Of a stretch of DNA of 64,000 nt, positions 26,672 to 34,785 are shown piece after piece. Under the pieces are notes generated by a model that worked only from the letters and a program-made list of their open reading frames with translations, ran no database searches and had not been told where the DNA came from. The stretch spans positions 1 through 64,000 of the forward strand of contig JANYGB010000053.1 of assembly GCA_025359445.1 (NCBI GenBank), read 5' to 3'. The translations under genes and the position numbers were made by a program. The number at the start of each line of letters is the position of its first letter. Position 1 is the first letter of the stretch. Origin of the DNA: Sphingomonadaceae bacterium. GTDB lineage: Bacteria > Pseudomonadota > Alphaproteobacteria > Sphingomonadales > Sphingomonadaceae.

Positions 26672-26736
26672 TGTTCGATCGAGCCAGTGCTCCGGTGCAA
26701 GGTGACAGTCTGCGCGCGTGCCGCTAAGGGCGCGGG

Positions 26737-28554
26737 ATGACTGACTTGGCCTTGATCCGCAATTTCTCCATCATCGCGCATATCGACCATGGCAAGTCGA
26801 CCCTCGCCGACCGGCTGATCCAGTTCACCGGAGGCCTCACCGACCGCGAGATGAGCGAGCAAGTCCTTGATAACATGGACATCGAAAAAGAGCGCGGGAT
26901 CACCATCAAGGCCCAGACGGTCCGCCTCAGCTACACCGCCGACGATGGCCTGACGTACGAGCTCAACCTGATGGACACCCCCGGCCACGTCGACTTCGCC
27001 TATGAAGTCAGCCGCAGCCTCGCCGCGTGCGAAGGCGCGCTGCTGGTGGTCGACGCCGCGCAAGGGGTCGAAGCGCAAACCCTCGCCAACGTCTACCAGT
27101 CGATCGAACACGACCACGAGATCGTGCCCGTCATCAACAAGATCGACCTCCCCGCCGCCGAACCCGAAAAAGTCCGCGCCGAGATCGAGGAAGTCATCGG
27201 CCTCGACGCCTCCGAGGCCGTCCTCACCAGCGCCAAATCGGGCATCGGCATCAAGGAAGTGCTCGAAGCCGTCGTCAAAAAGATCCCGCCCCCCAAAGGC
27301 GACGCCGCCGCGCCGCTCAAGGCCATGCTGGTCGACTCATGGTACGATCCCTACCTCGGCGTCGTCATCCTCGTCCGCGTCATCGACGGGGTGATCAAAA
27401 AGGGCCAGCAAATCAAATTCATGGCCGGCGGGACCGAACACCTGATCGACCGGGTCGGCTGCTTCACCCCCAAGATCGAGCAATTGTCCGAACTCGGCCC
27501 CGGCGAAATCGGCTTCATCACCGCGCAGATCAAGGAAGTCGCGCAGGCTAAGGTCGGCGACACGATCACCACGGTCAAAGCCGGCGCGGTCAAGGCGCTC
27601 GCGGGCTTCAAGGAAGTCCAGCCGGTGGTGTTCTGCGGGCTGTTCCCGGTCGACGCGGCGGACTTCGAAAAACTGCGCGAGTCCATCGCCCGCCTGCGCC
27701 TTAACGACGCCAGCTTCACCTTCGAAATGGAAAGCAGCGCCGCGCTCGGCTTCGGCTTCCGCTGCGGCTTCCTCGGGCTCTTGCACCTTGAGATCATCCA
27801 GGAGCGCCTGACCCGCGAATACGACCTCGACCTGATCACCACCGCGCCATCGGTGGTCTACCGCATCCAGCTGCGCAAAAGCAAAACCGACGACGCGCGC
27901 GAGCTGCTGCTCCACAACCCGGCCGACTATCCCGATCCCAGCCGGATCGAGCAGATCGACGAGCCGTGGATCAAGGCGATGATCTACACGCCCGACGAAT
28001 ACCTCGGCTCCATCCTCAAGCTGTGCCAGGACCGGCGCGGGGTGCAGACCGGGCTGACTTATGTGGGCGGCCGCGCGCAAGTCAGCTACGAATTGCCGCT
28101 CAACGAAGTGGTTTTCGATTTCTACGACCGCCTCAAAAGCATCAGCCGCGGCTATGCCAGCTTCGATTACGAGCAGATCGGCCTGCGCGAAGGCGACCTC
28201 GTCAAGATGTCCATCCTCGTCAACAACGAGCCGGTCGACGCGCTCTCCATGATCGTCCACCGCGACAATGCCGAAGCGCGCGGCCGCGGCATGTGCGAAC
28301 GCCTTAAAGACCTGATCCCGCGCCACCTGTTCAAGGTGCCGATTCAAGCCGCGATCGGGGGCAAAGTGATCGCCCGCGAGACGATCCAGGCAATGCGCAA
28401 GGACGTGACCGCGAAGTGCTACGGCGGCGACATCAGCCGCAAGAAGAAGCTGCTCGACAAGCAAAAGAAGGGCAAAGCCCGGATGCGCGAGTACGGCAAC
28501 GTGTCGATCCCCCAAGAAGCCTTCATCGCGGCGCTACGCATGGGCGAGGAATAG
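26737..28554 (+). CDS. lepA: Elongation factor 4 (ribosomal back-translocase)
   Basis: 605 residues. GTPase motifs are HIDHGKST (G1), DTPGHVDF (G3) and NKIDLP (G4), followed by the EF-G-like domains and the LepA-specific C-terminal end [20 protein letters not shown]. LepA/EF4 acts on stalled or mistranslocated ribosomes. Length is standard. Its 3' end is followed by a GC-rich palindromic repeat and then a DUF6481 gene. Confidence 0.97.
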   Translation: MTDLALIRNFSIIAHIDHGKSTLADRLIQFTGGLTDREMSEQVLDNMDIEKERGITIKAQTVRLSYTADDGLTYELNLMDTPGHVDFAYEVSRSLAACEGALLVVDAAQGVEAQTLANVYQSIEHDHEIVPVINKIDLPAAEPEKVRAEIEEVIGLDASEAVLTSAKSGIGIKEVLEAVVKKIPPPKGDAAAPLKAMLVDSWYDPYLGVVILVRVIDGVIKKGQQIKFMAGGTEHLIDRVGCFTPKIEQLSELGPGEIGFITAQIKEVAQAKVGDTITTVKAGAVKALAGFKEVQPVVFCGLFPVDAADFEKLRESIARLRLNDASFTFEMESSAALGFGFRCGFLGLLHLEIIQERLTREYDLDLITTAPSVVYRIQLRKSKTDDARELLLHNPADYPDPSRIEQIDEPWIKAMIYTPDEYLGSILKLCQDRRGVQTGLTYVGGRAQVSYELPLNEVVFDFYDRLKSISRGYASFDYEQIGLREGDLVKMSILVNNEPVDALSMIVHRDNAEARGRGMCERLKDLIPRHLFKVPIQAAIGGKVIARETIQAMRKDVTAKCYGGDISRKKKLLDKQKKGKARMREYGNVSIPQEAFIAALRMGEE

Positions 28555-28558
28555 AAAA

Positions 28559-28647
28559 GCCCCTCCCCGGTGGGGAGGGGTTGGGGTGGGGGGTACCACG
28601 CTGGTGTCGAACCCCCACCCCCAGCCCATCCCCGCCGGGGAGGGGAG
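28559..28647. repeat. GC-rich palindromic intergenic repeat
   Basis: The outer arms CCCTCCCCGGTGGGGAGGGG (from 28561) and ATCCCCGCCGGGGAGGGGAG are themselves palindromic, and the inner G-rich and C-rich parts (TTGGGGTGGGGGG / ACCCCCACCCCCAGCCC) pair with each other. It belongs to the same style of element as the one inserted in ligA. It could serve as a transcript end after lepA, but has no T-tract. Confidence 0.75.
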
Positions 28648-28753
28648 CCAGAAGCCAACAAAACTCCGCTCAACCTGAGCCTGCCCAACCCCCCAAAAAC
28701 CTGCTAAGACCCCACCCAACCAATCACCTGACCAAAAGAGAACGATCCCCAAA

Positions 28754-29077
28754 ATGGCTACCTACAAAGACCCCACCTTCGAAGAACGCACCGCACTCGC
28801 CCGCCAGGCCCGCGAAAAGGCCCTAGCCAAACTCGCCGCCAAACCCGCGCTCGATCCGGCGGTAGTGGCCGAACGCAAAGCCGCCCAGCAGGCCCGCGAA
28901 CAAGCCGCCGCCGAAAAAAGCGCCGCCAAGAAAGCCGCGATCGTGCAGGCAAAGGCCGACAAGCTGGCCGCCGCCGAAGCCGCCGCCGAGGCCGCAAAAG
29001 CGCCGGTGGTGAGCGAAGAGGAACTGAAGGCCGCGCGTGATGCAAAGTACGCGGCGCGGAAGAAGCGCAAGGGGTGA
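28754..29077 (+). CDS. DUF6481 family protein (small Ala/Lys-rich)
   Basis: 107 residues, almost entirely helical, with alternating Ala, Lys and Glu (AREKALAKLAAK, AAEKSAAKKAAIVQAKADK) and a basic end ARKKRKG. The opening MATYKDPTFEERTALARQAR is characteristic of this alphaproteobacterial family of unknown function. The composition suggests a long helix or coiled coil that may bind nucleic acid or ribosomes; that is inference. It is the last high-GC gene before the AT-rich RT region. Confidence 0.8.
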   Translation: MATYKDPTFEERTALARQAREKALAKLAAKPALDPAVVAERKAAQQAREQAAAEKSAAKKAAIVQAKADKLAAAEAAAEAAKAPVVSEEELKAARDAKYAARKKRKG

Positions 29078-29189
29078 ACTTATTTTACTCCACGCTGGGT
29101 GCCGCAAATAGGTCGCAAAGCAAGACTTTGACGCCACCTTTCGAGCGTAACGGCTTGTAGCTCCTCTCGGAGTATGCTCAACTTACTCA

Positions 29190-31631
29190 ATGAAAAACGA
29201 GCGCGCGTCTTGGTCTGAGTTAAGCATAGAGGACCTCTTTTTTGCTTTTCGCAAAGCGAAGGTTGATTGCTATTTTGAAACCTCGATTAGAGTCGCCGAG
29301 AAATTTGTTCGGTACGAAGAGAGGTTAGGAGAGCGCTTAGCGACTCTGCTGCAAAGATTGCAGGCTGGCGATGTCAAAGAGGTCTTCTCAGAAGGTCTTG
29401 GCGAACCCGCGATTTTTCCAAAGAAAGTAAGTCTGGGACGAGCCGATTCCAGCAAATCATTGCATGCTTTTTTCTCAGATTCGAAACGCGCATTCAAGAA
29501 GGAACGAAGTCGCGGTCTTATTCCCGAGTTCCGAATGATTGGGGATTTTGCAGTAGAGGTTCACATAATTTCTGCGTTGTGGGTCAATTTAATTGGACAC
29601 AAATTTGACGCTCAACTTGGCGATAGTGCAGTCGCATCTCGGCTACGGCGCTATAGGAGGGATTCCGTTGGAAGCGGGATTGGTGATTACCATCTAGAAG
29701 CGATTGGCTCCTTCGAACCTTATTTCGAGCCATATCGAAAATGGAGAGACGGCGGCCTTGACGCGATCAAAGTCAATTTGGAAAAGGGCCAGGGGGTTGT
29801 TGCACTGACTCTTGATGTTGGAAACTTTTATCACAGCATCGATCCGAGCTTTGCTGTGCACCCAGCATTTCACGAATACGCTGGCATCAAACTTGCCTCA
29901 TTTGACATTGAATTTACTCAAAACATAACGGACGCCTTAAATGCGTGGTCTAAGAAATGCGCTGATAAGGTCGCAATTTTTGGCTGCGAACGCGAAACAT
30001 TCGGGGGTCTTCCGATCGGTCTTTCTGTAGTTAGAGTGCTTTCAAACATAATTTTACTTTATCTTGATCGAGAATTGGAGAATTCTGTATTCCCAATTTA
30101 CTACGCTAGGTATGTTGATGACGTTTTTCTTGTCATTCGAGACAATGAAGCATTCGAAAGTCAAGATGATATCTGGCAAATGCTGCAGCTTCATATCCCG
30201 TCGCTCAAGCGCGAGGACGATGGAAATGTGGCGTTGCAGCTGCCTAATTGGGCTGGAAATACTCGATTGTTTTTTCAGGCCGAAAAGCAGAAGTGTTTCT
30301 TTTTGAGTGGGGAGTCTGGCCTCGACCTACTCGACAACATTGCTTCGCAAATCCGGGAGGTCTCAAGCGAGCGTCGACTGATGCCCCTTCCGGAGCAGCT
30401 CGACCAGACTCAGTCCGCAAGGGCTCTAACAGCCACTGATACTGCTGATGAAGCGGATAGTTTGAGGAGAGCGGACGGCCTGACTCTCCGGCGTCTTGGC
30501 TGGTCAGTACTCCTTCGATCGGTGGAAGTGTTGGCGCGCGATTTGTGCCCAAAAGATTGGGTAGATGAGCGAAACCGATTTTACGAGTTTGCTCATGATC
30601 ACGTAATTCGGCCTGACAAGATATTAGAGCAGATTGACCGCTTGCCGCGACTTTTTTCCATCGCGGTTTCACTCGGCGATTGGAAGGCTGCGTTAAGGAT
30701 TTGGCGAGAGACAATATCGGCTATTTACGCACTGCAAGATGCTACGGCCTTTAGTGTAATGAGGATCAACGGCCACACTTGCCAAAGCAACCCAGAAAAG
30801 GTGTGGGACGAGACCCGCTTGCAAGTGCAACGATTCTTTCGTAAGGCGCTTATTCGAGCCATTGGCATCGAGCAAGGTAAGGCCAAGGCATTTTCGGTGT
30901 TGGTAGGAGATTTGGATTTCGAGACTTCGGAGCTTTTTTCCCTCGCACAATCGGCTAGAGAAACCGATTGGGGGAGGATCCCCTACAAAGAGCATTTGCG
31001 ATTGTATGCCGACCGGCACGCTCCCATTCGGGTGGACGAGGAAATTCTTTATGGTCGGTATGGCCATGAGACTGAACTTCGTCAGTTCTTGACGCGTTCA
31101 GTTAATCGGGTGGACCCGCAATCCGGTGCAAGGGTAAGGCATGAACTGGGCGAAACGCCGTACGTCTCCCTACTACCGTTTCTCTTTCCCACTAGAGCCT
31201 ATACACCAGAGGAAATCGCGCTCTATTTGCCGTCGGAATGCGTCTCTGACGAGCCCATTGCAGCAGCTCACGCCTGGTCCGAGTACACTCGAGCGGTACG
31301 CGGTGTCTGGGTCCGCAGCGAGCTCGCAGATGAAATGACCCTGCCCAATCCGAGTGCCTCAAGAGATATTGACGACGGCGACAGCAATACGCCTCAATCA
31401 CCTGGGCAAGGTGCACGCACAATTGAACCCAAAGATCCGCCGAAGCATATCGTGATTGACGACGGCGAAAGCCACTTCCCGGTTCGTGTAGGAATTACTA
31501 GCTTCGCCACGTCAGACGCTACTTGGTCACTGGGTGCCACGGGCAATCCGGACCTGTCGCCCAATCGTTACAAGTCGATTGCGAAAATCGTAAATCATGC
31601 CCTGAAGGAGGAAAAAAGCCAGATTATCTAA
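29190..31631 (+). CDS. Reverse transcriptase of the defence-type 'unknown group', RT-nitrilase architecture (frame interrupted)
   Basis: 813 residues before the stop. RT motif A is LTLDVGNFYHSI (Asp209), motif B GGLPIGLSVVRVLSN (272-286), and the catalytic YVDD is at 308-311 followed by a thumb-like helical region. The final stretch (VRVGITSFATSDATWS, 765-780) is the first strand of a nitrilase fold, and the rest of that fold lies in the -1 frame from about 31613. If joined, the protein would be about 1048 residues. RTs with C-terminal nitrilase domains (UG1, also UG5) are known antiphage proteins; UG1 is DRT type 1. The gene is much more AT-rich than its neighbours, suggesting transfer. No intron or maturase domain was seen. 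Family assignment to UG1 rather than UG5 is not resolved. Confidence 0.87.
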   Translation: MKNERASWSELSIEDLFFAFRKAKVDCYFETSIRVAEKFVRYEERLGERLATLLQRLQAGDVKEVFSEGLGEPAIFPKKVSLGRADSSKSLHAFFSDSKRAFKKERSRGLIPEFRMIGDFAVEVHIISALWVNLIGHKFDAQLGDSAVASRLRRYRRDSVGSGIGDYHLEAIGSFEPYFEPYRKWRDGGLDAIKVNLEKGQGVVALTLDVGNFYHSIDPSFAVHPAFHEYAGIKLASFDIEFTQNITDALNAWSKKCADKVAIFGCERETFGGLPIGLSVVRVLSNIILLYLDRELENSVFPIYYARYVDDVFLVIRDNEAFESQDDIWQMLQLHIPSLKREDDGNVALQLPNWAGNTRLFFQAEKQKCFFLSGESGLDLLDNIASQIREVSSERRLMPLPEQLDQTQSARALTATDTADEADSLRRADGLTLRRLGWSVLLRSVEVLARDLCPKDWVDERNRFYEFAHDHVIRPDKILEQIDRLPRLFSIAVSLGDWKAALRIWRETISAIYALQDATAFSVMRINGHTCQSNPEKVWDETRLQVQRFFRKALIRAIGIEQGKAKAFSVLVGDLDFETSELFSLAQSARETDWGRIPYKEHLRLYADRHAPIRVDEEILYGRYGHETELRQFLTRSVNRVDPQSGARVRHELGETPYVSLLPFLFPTRAYTPEEIALYLPSECVSDEPIAAAHAWSEYTRAVRGVWVRSELADEMTLPNPSASRDIDDGDSNTPQSPGQGARTIEPKDPPKHIVIDDGESHFPVRVGITSFATSDATWSLGATGNPDLSPNRYKSIAKIVNHALKEEKSQII

Positions 31632-32335
31632 TATTTCCTGAACTATCTATCCCGGAGCGTTGGGTTAGTACGATATCGAGTAAGTTACGAGAGGGGCGTA
31701 TTAGTCTAATTGCAGGACTAGATTATCGTCGTTACTCAGGAAAAAAAATTGATAGTTCAGCCGTGATGGTTCTGAACGATCGTAGACTCGGATATTCGAC
31801 CTCATTGCAAATTAGGCAAAGAAAGTCTCAGCCAGCGCCGGGGGAGGAAAAGAATCTCCTAAAAAGCCATGGCCACGATTGGCGAAGCCCCGCGACCGAA
31901 CAAAAGCCTGTATATGTGCACAACGGATTTCATTTTTCAGTACTCGTTTGTAGTGAACTCCAGAACATTGAATATCGATCAAAATTGCAAGGGTATGTGG
32001 ACTGTCTCTTTGTAATTTCATGGAATAAAGATCTTGAAACCTTTTCAGCGCTTGTTGACTCTGCAAGCCTTGATGTCCATTCTTATGTTGCTCTATCTAA
32101 TAATTTGCGCTATGGAGACAGTCGAGTTCGGAGTCCTGCGAAAGATTCGTTTAAGCGCGATGTTTGTCGTGTGCGGGGCGGCGTTAACAATCAGCTCGTT
32201 GTTGTCGAGATTGACCCTCGCATCCTGAGAGCTCAGCAAAGCCGGGCCAAGCGGTGGCCTGACGATGGTGACGCATACAAGCCAGCTCCTGAAGGTTTTG
32301 CCATTTCGCCCAGCAGATTCACCACTCCCAGTTGA
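31523..32335 (+). CDS. C-terminal nitrilase (carbon-nitrogen hydrolase) domain of the RT, in the -1 frame
   Basis: The meaningful part starts near 31613, with KKPDYLIFPELSIPERW (catalytic Glu at about 31640), then SLIAGLDYRR, a Lys candidate in RQRKSQPAPGEE, and the Cys in VLVCSELQNIEYR (codon at 31949). That is the Glu-Lys-Cys order of nitrilases. It continues the RT reading frame if one base is gained in the A6 run at 31612-31617, or if the ribosome slips by -1 there. Residues before about 31610 in this frame are not conserved, so independent translation of a complete nitrilase is unlikely. Either the gene is broken or the domain is made by frameshifting. Confidence 0.78.
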   Translation: MVTGCHGQSGPVAQSLQVDCENRKSCPEGGKKPDYLIFPELSIPERWVSTISSKLREGRISLIAGLDYRRYSGKKIDSSAVMVLNDRRLGYSTSLQIRQRKSQPAPGEEKNLLKSHGHDWRSPATEQKPVYVHNGFHFSVLVCSELQNIEYRSKLQGYVDCLFVISWNKDLETFSALVDSASLDVHSYVALSNNLRYGDSRVRSPAKDSFKRDVCRVRGGVNNQLVVVEIDPRILRAQQSRAKRWPDDGDAYKPAPEGFAISPSRFTTPS

Positions 32336-32408
32336 ATGGCGCATTGGGATTGCTGTGGGATGGTGGGATTACGGTGACAGGTGCGAAAACCCCCAAACCT
32401 TCCTAACC

Positions 32409-32801
32409 TTAAATCCCCGGCCATTCCTCCAGCTTCAACCTATCGATCCGCCGGAAGTCCTTGCCGTTGCGGGTGATGAGCGTCGCGTCGCGGGTGATGG
32501 CCTGCGCGGCGATCAGGCGATCGAGGGTGGTGCGTCTGTCATAACCGAGGTTGTAGACGATTTTGCCGTAAGTGAGAATGTCGGCATCGGTGAACATCTG
32601 AGTGGCGATGGTTTGCAGGAAGCGGACGAGCAATCGCCGGCGCAGCGGTGCTTGGCTCGGATCGGCGTTGACGCCGTTTTCGAGTTCGATCCGCGTGATC
32701 ATCGAGATCACAGGAAGGTCCGGCAGTTCGTCGATCAGCCGCAAGGTTGCCGGGTGTGCGTCGCGCAGCGCTATAGCGACGTCGGTGTCGATAAAAATCA
32801 T
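32409..32801 (-). CDS. vapC: VapC-type PIN-domain toxin
   Basis: 130 residues, PIN domain: MIFIDTDVAIALRD supplies the first acidic residues, RIELENGV the second, and DRLIAAQAITRDATLITRNGKDF the third group and the closing NGKDF motif. VapC toxins are Mg-dependent ribonucleases, usually cutting tRNA. It lies 29 bp after the antitoxin gene on the minus strand. The acidic active-site residues appear intact, so it is probably functional. Confidence 0.9.
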   Translation of the reverse strand: MIFIDTDVAIALRDAHPATLRLIDELPDLPVISMITRIELENGVNADPSQAPLRRRLLVRFLQTIATQMFTDADILTYGKIVYNLGYDRRTTLDRLIAAQAITRDATLITRNGKDFRRIDRLKLEEWPGI

Positions 32802-32830
32802 GCGGCGAAAGTCATGCTGGTGCGGCGCGA

Positions 32831-33097
32831 TCAGAACAGTTTCTTGCGATCGGGCCAGTCGAACGGATCGCGCTTTTGCACTCCTCCTGGCGGCGCGCCG
32901 ATTGCTGCCATGTCTGCCGTCAACTTACGCAACACGCGGCGAACATCAGCACTGTCGCGCGTGAGCTTGATCGTCACCGTGTCGCCGGTCTTGTTCATCT
33001 CAAGTTCCGCTCCCGCTGGAATGGCGAATCCCTTGGGCAGCCGCACCGCGACGCTGTTGCCGGACTTGAAGGTTTTGGTGTGGACCGGCTTTGTCAT
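32831..33097 (-). CDS. vapB: VapB-type antitoxin (AbrB/SpoVT DNA-binding)
   Basis: 88 residues starting MTKPVHTKTFKSGNSVAVRL. The N-terminal half is an AbrB-like swapped-hairpin DNA-binding domain (KSGNSVAVRLPKGFAIPAGA). The C-terminal half (GVQKRDPFDWPDRKKLF) is the toxin-binding tail. It precedes vapC in the same operon. The ATG at 33097 lies 3 bp from a perfect palindrome that is a likely autorepression site; a longer frame to 33196 reads through that palindrome and is rejected. Confidence 0.88.
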   Translation of the reverse strand: MTKPVHTKTFKSGNSVAVRLPKGFAIPAGAELEMNKTGDTVTIKLTRDSADVRRVLRKLTADMAAIGAPPGGVQKRDPFDWPDRKKLF

Positions 33098-33100
33098 GCT

Positions 33101-33123
33101 GCCGTATATACGGGATATACGGC
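33101..33123. promoter_or_regulatory. Palindromic operator upstream of vapB
   Basis: GCCGTATAT-ACGGG-ATATACGGC, two perfect 9-bp inverted arms around a 5-bp centre, ending 3 bp before the vapB ATG. AbrB-type antitoxins repress their own operon through such sites. No Shine-Dalgarno sequence fits between it and the ATG, so the message may be leaderless or nearly so. Confidence 0.65.
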
Positions 33124-33125
33124 GA

Positions 33126-33350
33126 TCAGGCAAGTCGCCCCGCATCCACATGCTTGATCCAATCCCGCACCACCCATTCCCCCATGCTCGCCGCATCGTG
33201 CAGGCCCGGCTCGACCACCGGGCGCATTTCGGGGAAGGCCATGCGGCCGGGTCTCGGCCTGGCGGGGGGCAGGCCGATGTCGGGGAAGCCGCGTTTGAGG
33301 AAGTCGGGCAGTTCTCCTTCGACAGGCTCAGGTTGAACGGGCTTTTTCAT
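33126..33350 (-). CDS. Small hypothetical protein coupled to the upstream gene
   Basis: 74 residues starting MKKPVQPEPVEGELPDFLKR. The ATG overlaps the stop of the preceding minus-strand gene (ATGA), which supports translation. Residues 5-12 (VQPEPVEG) are encoded by a copy of the CTTCGACAGGCTCAGGTTGAAC-type interspersed repeat. The C-terminal part (SMGEWVVRDWIKHVDAGRL) looks like a short conserved helix. No known domain; it ends just upstream of the vapB operator. Confidence 0.55.
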   Translation of the reverse strand: MKKPVQPEPVEGELPDFLKRGFPDIGLPPARPRPGRMAFPEMRPVVEPGLHDAASMGEWVVRDWIKHVDAGRLA

Positions 33351-34186
33351 GAGTCTTGGTCCTTGTCGTCGGTGAAGTCGCTGAGTTCGATGCGGCGGGT
33401 GACGTTGGCGCCGTCCCACTCGTCGCCTGCCTGCGTGCCGGGTTCGTCGCCGCCTTCGTCGCCCGGCTGGTCGATCAGCGCCGCGCTGGCCGGCTCGTTC
33501 CAGGCGGTGCGGCCGGCCTCCTGGTCGGCATCGGCGGCGGCGGCGTAGGCTTCGTACAGCGCGCGGGTGGCGCTGGTCATATCTTCCAGCCAGCCTTCCT
33601 GCAGCCGGTCGAGCTGGGCGTCGAGCGCGTCGTTGTTTTCGTCGGCTTCGGCGGCCTCTTCGCGGGCGCGCTCTTCGTCCCACTCTTTGCGCCATTGCTT
33701 TTTGAACCGGCTGAGGCGGTTTGCGTCTTGCGGATCGTGGAGCGAGCCGCGCCGCGCGGTGACGCGGCTATCCGCGGCGAAGCGAGTGGGCGCGCGGTTT
33801 TTGAGCATGAACATCAGCAGGCGGTCGTTGTGGACGATCCGGCTGCCGATCAGCTTGCCGTAGGAATAGACCGGGACTTCGGTGCCGTAGAGCGCGCGCT
33901 CCATCGCGATGTCCTCGAGTTGCTGGACGCCAAGCGCGAGCGCGGCTTCCCACGCGGTGCGGAAGGTGGTGGCTTCAGTGTGGCGGCGCAGCAGGTAGGC
34001 GCCCTCGGGGGTCATGTTGACGCGGTGAGCGGCGGCCTTGACGCTGCCGGTGTCGGCCAGCGCCTCGATGAAGCCCAGCTGGCGTTCGGGGGTCCAGCCG
34101 TCGTGGCGCTGGTAGTGGCGCGGGACCGGGGTGAAGGCGGGGAGCGGGGCTTTTTTGCCGCGCGGGCGGGCTTTGTCGATGGTCAT
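33347..34186 (-). CDS. Hypothetical protein with homeodomain-like helix-turn-helix
   Basis: 279 residues starting MTIDKARPRGKKAPLP. Residues about 30-65 (TPERQLGFIEALADTGSVKA then AAHRVNMTPEGAYLLRRH) have the spacing of a helix-turn-helix, similar to small terminase or homeodomain-like proteins. The middle is basic, the C-terminal third is very acidic and Asp/Glu-rich. The frame extends to 34297, but the ATG at 34186 begins the conserved-looking part. It is upstream of, and coupled to, the 74-residue gene. Function unknown; a DNA-binding role is inferred. Confidence 0.6.
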   Translation of the reverse strand: MTIDKARPRGKKAPLPAFTPVPRHYQRHDGWTPERQLGFIEALADTGSVKAAAHRVNMTPEGAYLLRRHTEATTFRTAWEAALALGVQQLEDIAMERALYGTEVPVYSYGKLIGSRIVHNDRLLMFMLKNRAPTRFAADSRVTARRGSLHDPQDANRLSRFKKQWRKEWDEERAREEAAEADENNDALDAQLDRLQEGWLEDMTSATRALYEAYAAAADADQEAGRTAWNEPASAALIDQPGDEGGDEPGTQAGDEWDGANVTRRIELSDFTDDKDQDS

Positions 34187-34329
34187 GGTGGGCTCCGGGG
34201 CATGGGCGCGGGGAAGTGGGGGCGCGGGAGCATTGCGCAGGTGAGGGCCTGTAGGAAAGTGTTTTGGCGGTTGAGCTTCTACTCCGCAGGTTGACAATGC
34301 GGGGCAGGGCGCGCTTCACTGCGGCTTCC

Positions 34330-34785
34330 ATGTTGTCCCAAAAAACCCGTTATTCGATCCGCGCGCTCCAGCACTTGTCCGACACCTGGCGGCAGGGGCC
34401 GGTGCGGCTCGATACGATTGCCGAGGCGCAGAATATCCCGCGCAAATTCCTCACCGTGATCCTGTCCGAGCTGGTCCGCGGCGGCTTGGTGAACTCGACT
34501 CGCGGGCGCGACGGGGGGTATGAGCTGGCCCTGCCGCCAGTCGACGTGCGCTATGGCGATATCATCCGGCTGACGCGCGGGAGCCTGGCGCTGGTGCCGT
34601 GCGCGGCGCGCAACGCGCATGAGCATTGCAGCAATTGCCTGCCCGAGGCGGAATGCCGGCTGCGCGGGCTGATGCTGACCCTGCGTGACGAGATGGCGGC
34701 GATGCTCGATCAGGTGACACTGGCCGACCCGATCACGCTGCAACCTTCGTTCGACGTTGCCCGGGACCTGCCGCAGTCGGCTTAG
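34330..34785 (+). CDS. Rrf2 family transcriptional regulator
   Basis: 151 residues starting MLSQKTRYSIRALQHLSD. The winged-helix DNA-binding domain includes TIAEAQNIPRKFLTVILSEL (29-48) and STRGRDGGYELA. Four Cys at 91, 100, 103 and 109 (PCAARNAHEHCSNCLPEAEC) sit where IscR, NsrR and RsrR-like members bind an iron-sulfur cluster, so it may sense iron, oxygen or nitric oxide. The ATG at 34330 begins the family N-terminus. Its 3' end overlaps the convergent glycosyltransferase gene by 53 bp. Target genes unknown. Confidence 0.9.
   Translation: MLSQKTRYSIRALQHLSDTWRQGPVRLDTIAEAQNIPRKFLTVILSELVRGGLVNSTRGRDGGYELALPPVDVRYGDIIRLTRGSLALVPCAARNAHEHCSNCLPEAECRLRGLMLTLRDEMAAMLDQVTLADPITLQPSFDVARDLPQSA

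Noticed and set aside
29078..29189. Retron-like ncRNA upstream of the RT
   Set aside because: Only a 4-bp hairpin (CTCC-TCTC-GGAG) is visible and the protein resembles UG-type RTs, not retron RTs; no paired a1/a2 repeats were found.
31611..31618. dnaX-type slippery heptamer at the RT/nitrilase junction
   Set aside because: The bases A6G are present, but the reading phase is G-AA-AAA-AGC, not A-AAA-AAG, and no obvious downstream pseudoknot or upstream SD stimulator was seen; only single-tRNA slippage or mutation would fit.
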